DNA of 64,000 nt from Clostridium sp. (GTDB taxonomy: Bacteria > Bacillota > Clostridia > Clostridiales > Clostridiaceae), in NCBI RefSeq assembly GCF_022482905.1, contig NZ_JAKVOI010000001.1, positions 558,001 to 622,000 on the forward strand, given 5' to 3'. A program made the translations under genes and the position numbers. The notes beneath the pieces were generated by a model. That model saw only the letters and a program-made list of their open reading frames with translations. It had not been told where the DNA came from and did not search any database. Within the stretch, counting starts at the first letter, position 1; every line of letters begins with the position of its first letter. Below are positions 61,581-64,000 of this stretch, in pieces.

Positions 61581-62440
61581 TTGAAAGATTTTGGAGAGAA
61601 AAAGAAGTTTGTTTTAAGTAAATCACTAGTTTTGCTGATGGCAGTTGCCTGCGGAGTCTGTGTTGCAAATTTGTACTATATTCAACCACTTGAATCACAG
61701 ATTGCGGGTGCCTTTTCCGTATCACAGAGTTCGGCAGGAATAGCAGCTACAGTCACTCAGATTGGATATGCCCTTGGACTTTTATTTATAGTGCCCCTGG
61801 GAGATATGTGCGAAAGACGTTCACTTATACTGCGAATGTTGGTTTTGGTAGTTTTATCCCTGATTGTAACTGCATTTTCACAAAATTATTTTGTCATGCT
61901 TTTATCCATGTTTGCAATAGGTCTTACCACCATTGTTCCGCAGATTATTGTTCCCTATGCTGCTCACCTTTCACCGGAAGGTCAGGAGGGCAAGATTATA
62001 GGAAATGTTATGGTGGTCTTCTTATTGGAATTTTGCTCTCACGTACCTTTAGTGGAGTAATAGGTTCAATTTTTAATTGGAGAGTTGTGTATATTTTCGG
62101 TGCGTTTTTCATTGTCCTGCTATTTGCTTTTATTTTAGGGCTTTTTCCTAAAGATAAGCCGGCAAATGTAATTCCTTACAAGGAGCTTTTAAGGTCCATA
62201 TTATTGGTCTTATATTAGGTGCAGTTATTCTTGATCTTGGAAATCAGTGCGGTCAGGTATCAAATCAGGCAAGAGTACAACTTCTGGGGGACAAGGTTCG
62301 CAGCCGTAATAATACTGTATTTATGTTTTCTTATTTTATGGGAGGCGCAGCAGGCTGCTCTTTTGTCCCAAATCTTTGATTTGGTGACAGTCGCTTTTAC
62401 AGAGTGCGTGGGAATATTAGCAATGGTAGCATTAGGATAA
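61581..62440 (+). pseudogene. MFS efflux transporter, frameshifted and internally deleted
   Basis: TTG 61581 (SD GAGGAGAG) starts a major-facilitator protein: SKSLVLLMAVACGVCVANLY, then PLGDMCERRSLILRM and VPYAAHLSPEGQEGKIIGNVM. One missing G near 62010 shifts the frame to GGLLIGILLSRTFSGVIGSI and IPYKELLRSI. Sequence for about 80 residues of the middle is then missing, after which AVILDLGNQCGQVSNQARVQ continues in another frame, and a final shift near 62360 leads to the last helix. At least three lesions show it is not functional. Confidence 0.85.
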
Positions 62441-62642
62441 AAAATGATGAGTTGAGGTAAAAACTTTGTTCATGTCTTTTTATTATAATAACAGCCAGGG
62501 ATAGTCATAGGGATAAGGAGGAATTGGATATAAAATGGAGGAATATTAAGATGACCATAGAATATGTTTAGGATTGAATTGTCTGCTTATGTCTGATAAC
62601 ATATATCTTACGAAAGATGATCTATGAAGGGATTAACTCAAA

Positions 62643-63215
62643 TTGTGTAAAATAATTAAATTTATACCTGACGGTATTACTGCAGCAAGGATAATTATGT
62701 CCATTTTATTTGTATCAAATATTTTGGAACAGTTTAAATATGGGCGGCAGAAAACTTTGAGCCTGATAGTTATATTTTTGTGCATATGCATATCCGATTT
62801 TATCGATGGTTATATTGCAAGAAAGTTCAACTGTACTTCAGCAGAAGGTGCCAAATTTGATATTCTTGCTGATTTGTTTTTCCTGGGCTCATCTTATATA
62901 ACTTTAGTGGTTTTGAGGATATTGCCTTTATGGTTTCTAATATTTATATGTCTCAAATTTGTAGAATTTTTATGTACTTCAAATTTTATAAAAAGGCATG
63001 ACAGATTATCAATACATCCATTTATTTTTGACAGGCTGGGAAGAATTGTGGCAGTTATGTTCTTTATTGTACCAGGTGCAGCCTGTATTTTTAATGTGTT
63101 CACATATGGCAACTCTGAAAATGGGGTAAATCTTTTATTGTATATTATTCTGGTATTGGGACTATTGTCTTCATATTTTAGAATAAGGAACTGTTTTAAA
63201 TTATTATCTGATTGA
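62643..63215 (+). CDS. CDP-alcohol phosphatidyltransferase family protein
   Basis: 190-residue membrane enzyme with the complete CDP-alcohol motif DFIDGYIAR-x8-G-x3-D-x3-D (DFIDGYIARKFNCTSAEGAK then FDILADLF). It joins a CDP-diacylglycerol head to an alcohol such as glycerol-phosphate, inositol or serine; the substrate is not identifiable. About five helices follow the motif. The start is TTG 62643 with a poor SD (GAAGGGA). A membrane-anchored methyltransferase follows. Confidence 0.85.
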   Translation: MCKIIKFIPDGITAARIIMSILFVSNILEQFKYGRQKTLSLIVIFLCICISDFIDGYIARKFNCTSAEGAKFDILADLFFLGSSYITLVVLRILPLWFLIFICLKFVEFLCTSNFIKRHDRLSIHPFIFDRLGRIVAVMFFIVPGAACIFNVFTYGNSENGVNLLLYIILVLGLLSSYFRIRNCFKLLSD

Positions 63216-63310
63216 TTGCTTTACAGAACAATATCATCTATTATAGGATCTTTTATTTCTCAGAAAACTGTATGACTTACTTTAATTGAAATATTGAAAG
63301 GGGCGGTAAA

Positions 63311-64000
63311 ATGAATGTCAAACAACCTGATTATGGGAACTGGGTTCCTCTAAAAATCATATATGTACTAGGTATCTTGTCTATTGTAATGATATGTATC
63401 AGCATAGTTAGTTTTGGAAAGTTTTCATTTTTGATGAATTTACCTGTCTATATTTTATGGATCCTTCGAATACTTGCTTTGGCAATTACACTCATTGTTA
63501 TGGCATTTTTGCTTTATATGCTGATCTCCCGGTACTTGTTTTCTTATAATGGAGGGGCTGTTTCTTCAAAAATACTGGATTATGTACTTGGACATCTACA
63601 ATGGGACGGGAGCGGAAAACTTCTGGATATCGGCTGTGGAAGCGGGGCAATGACTATAAAGGCGGCAAAAAAGTATCAAAGGGCAAAACTTGTGGGAATT
63701 GATTATTGGGGAATAGAATGGGATTATGGAGAGGCACAGTGCAGACGAAATGCCAGCCTTGAAAGAATTGATGACAGAATTGATTTTATAAGAGGTGATG
63801 CGGCAGCCCTTCCATTTGAAGATGAATATTTTGACGCTGCCGTAAGCAATTTTGTATTTCATGAGGTAAAGAGCCAGAAAGATAAAAGATTGGTGGTGAA
63901 AGAGGCTCTCAGAGTAGTTAAAAAGGGAGGGACTTTTGCCTTCCACGATCTTTTCCTGGATAAAAAACTTTATGGGGATATAGATGAATTTGTTGAAGAA
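63311..64000 (+). CDS. Membrane-anchored SAM-dependent methyltransferase (partial, 3' end outside window)
   Basis: Begins at ATG 63311 (SD AAAGGGGCGG) and runs off the end of the window at about 230 residues. Two N-terminal helices (IIYVLGILSIVMICISIVSF and ILWILRILALAITLIVMAFL) precede a class I methyltransferase domain: LLDIGCGSGAMTIKAAKK (motif I), GIDYWGIEWDYG, DFIRGDAAALPFEDEYFDAAVSNFVFHEV. The anchor suggests a membrane-near substrate, perhaps a lipid, given the phosphatidyltransferase before it. Inference only. Confidence 0.88.
   Translation, partial: MNVKQPDYGNWVPLKIIYVLGILSIVMICISIVSFGKFSFLMNLPVYILWILRILALAITLIVMAFLLYMLISRYLFSYNGGAVSSKILDYVLGHLQWDGSGKLLDIGCGSGAMTIKAAKKYQRAKLVGIDYWGIEWDYGEAQCRRNASLERIDDRIDFIRGDAAALPFEDEYFDAAVSNFVFHEVKSQKDKRLVVKEALRVVKKGGTFAFHDLFLDKKLYGDIDEFVEE

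Overview
The window is AT-rich, low-GC Gram-positive DNA. A six-gene Rnf complex, clpS-clpA, a lipoteichoic-acid-type synthase, OmpR-type two-component systems and SD-driven translation point to an anaerobic, probably Clostridium, chromosome. The gene set resembles the C. kluyveri / C. ljungdahlii / C. carboxidivorans group, but the species call is inference. I see no rRNA, tRNA or CRISPR.

Region 1 (1-15.1 kb) is an energy-conservation block. A PAS/PAS/sigma-54 activator stands before an operon with a textbook -24/-12 promoter: CoA-transferase, acyl-CoA dehydrogenase, EtfB, EtfA and a GntP-type carboxylate permease. No thiolase, hydroxyacyl-CoA dehydrogenase or hydratase is present, so the operon looks built to import an unsaturated acid, activate it by CoA transfer and reduce it, much like the caffeate (Car) system of Acetobacterium. 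The next operon is rseC-rnfCDGEAB, the ferredoxin:NAD ion pump. A convergent pair (Hpre_diP_synt_I/Gx-type membrane protein and NusG-domain-II protein) follows.

Region 2 (15.2-41 kb) is mostly ordinary chromosome. It holds a chemoreceptor with odd topology, a degenerate metallo-beta-lactamase-fold protein, a DUF255/YyaL-type gene broken by an in-frame stop, pyrC, a two-component system, an OpuC-type osmolyte importer, LtaS, an AI-2E-family permease, an orphan small gene behind a LexA-box promoter, a YtrA-type GntR/ABC operon, DegV, PadR, TerC, clpSA, YibE/F and rlmH.

Region 3 (40.9-53 kb) is an accessory, decaying segment. It contains a type I toxin with a convergent antisense RNA, phage-like small genes, a 5'-truncated group II intron and a full-length group II intron 99% identical to it over the shared part, a serine recombinase, and broken genes (a VanZ-type protein split by the intron, a nitrogenase-like protein, AraC and XRE remnants). 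Among these sit intact XRE, GNAT, MBL, nitroreductase and HxlR genes.

Region 4 (53-64 kb) has an HdrB-like cysteine protein with a divergent LysR, a two-component system and a BcrA/LanFEG-like ABC exporter. These surround a ZTP-riboswitch-controlled AICAR formyltransferase. An 11-bp-spaced direct repeat lies upstream of both the ABC operon and the shared regulator/purH intergenic region, suggesting one response-regulator regulon. The end holds a MarR gene, a broken MFS gene, a CDP-alcohol phosphatidyltransferase and a membrane-anchored methyltransferase that runs off the window.
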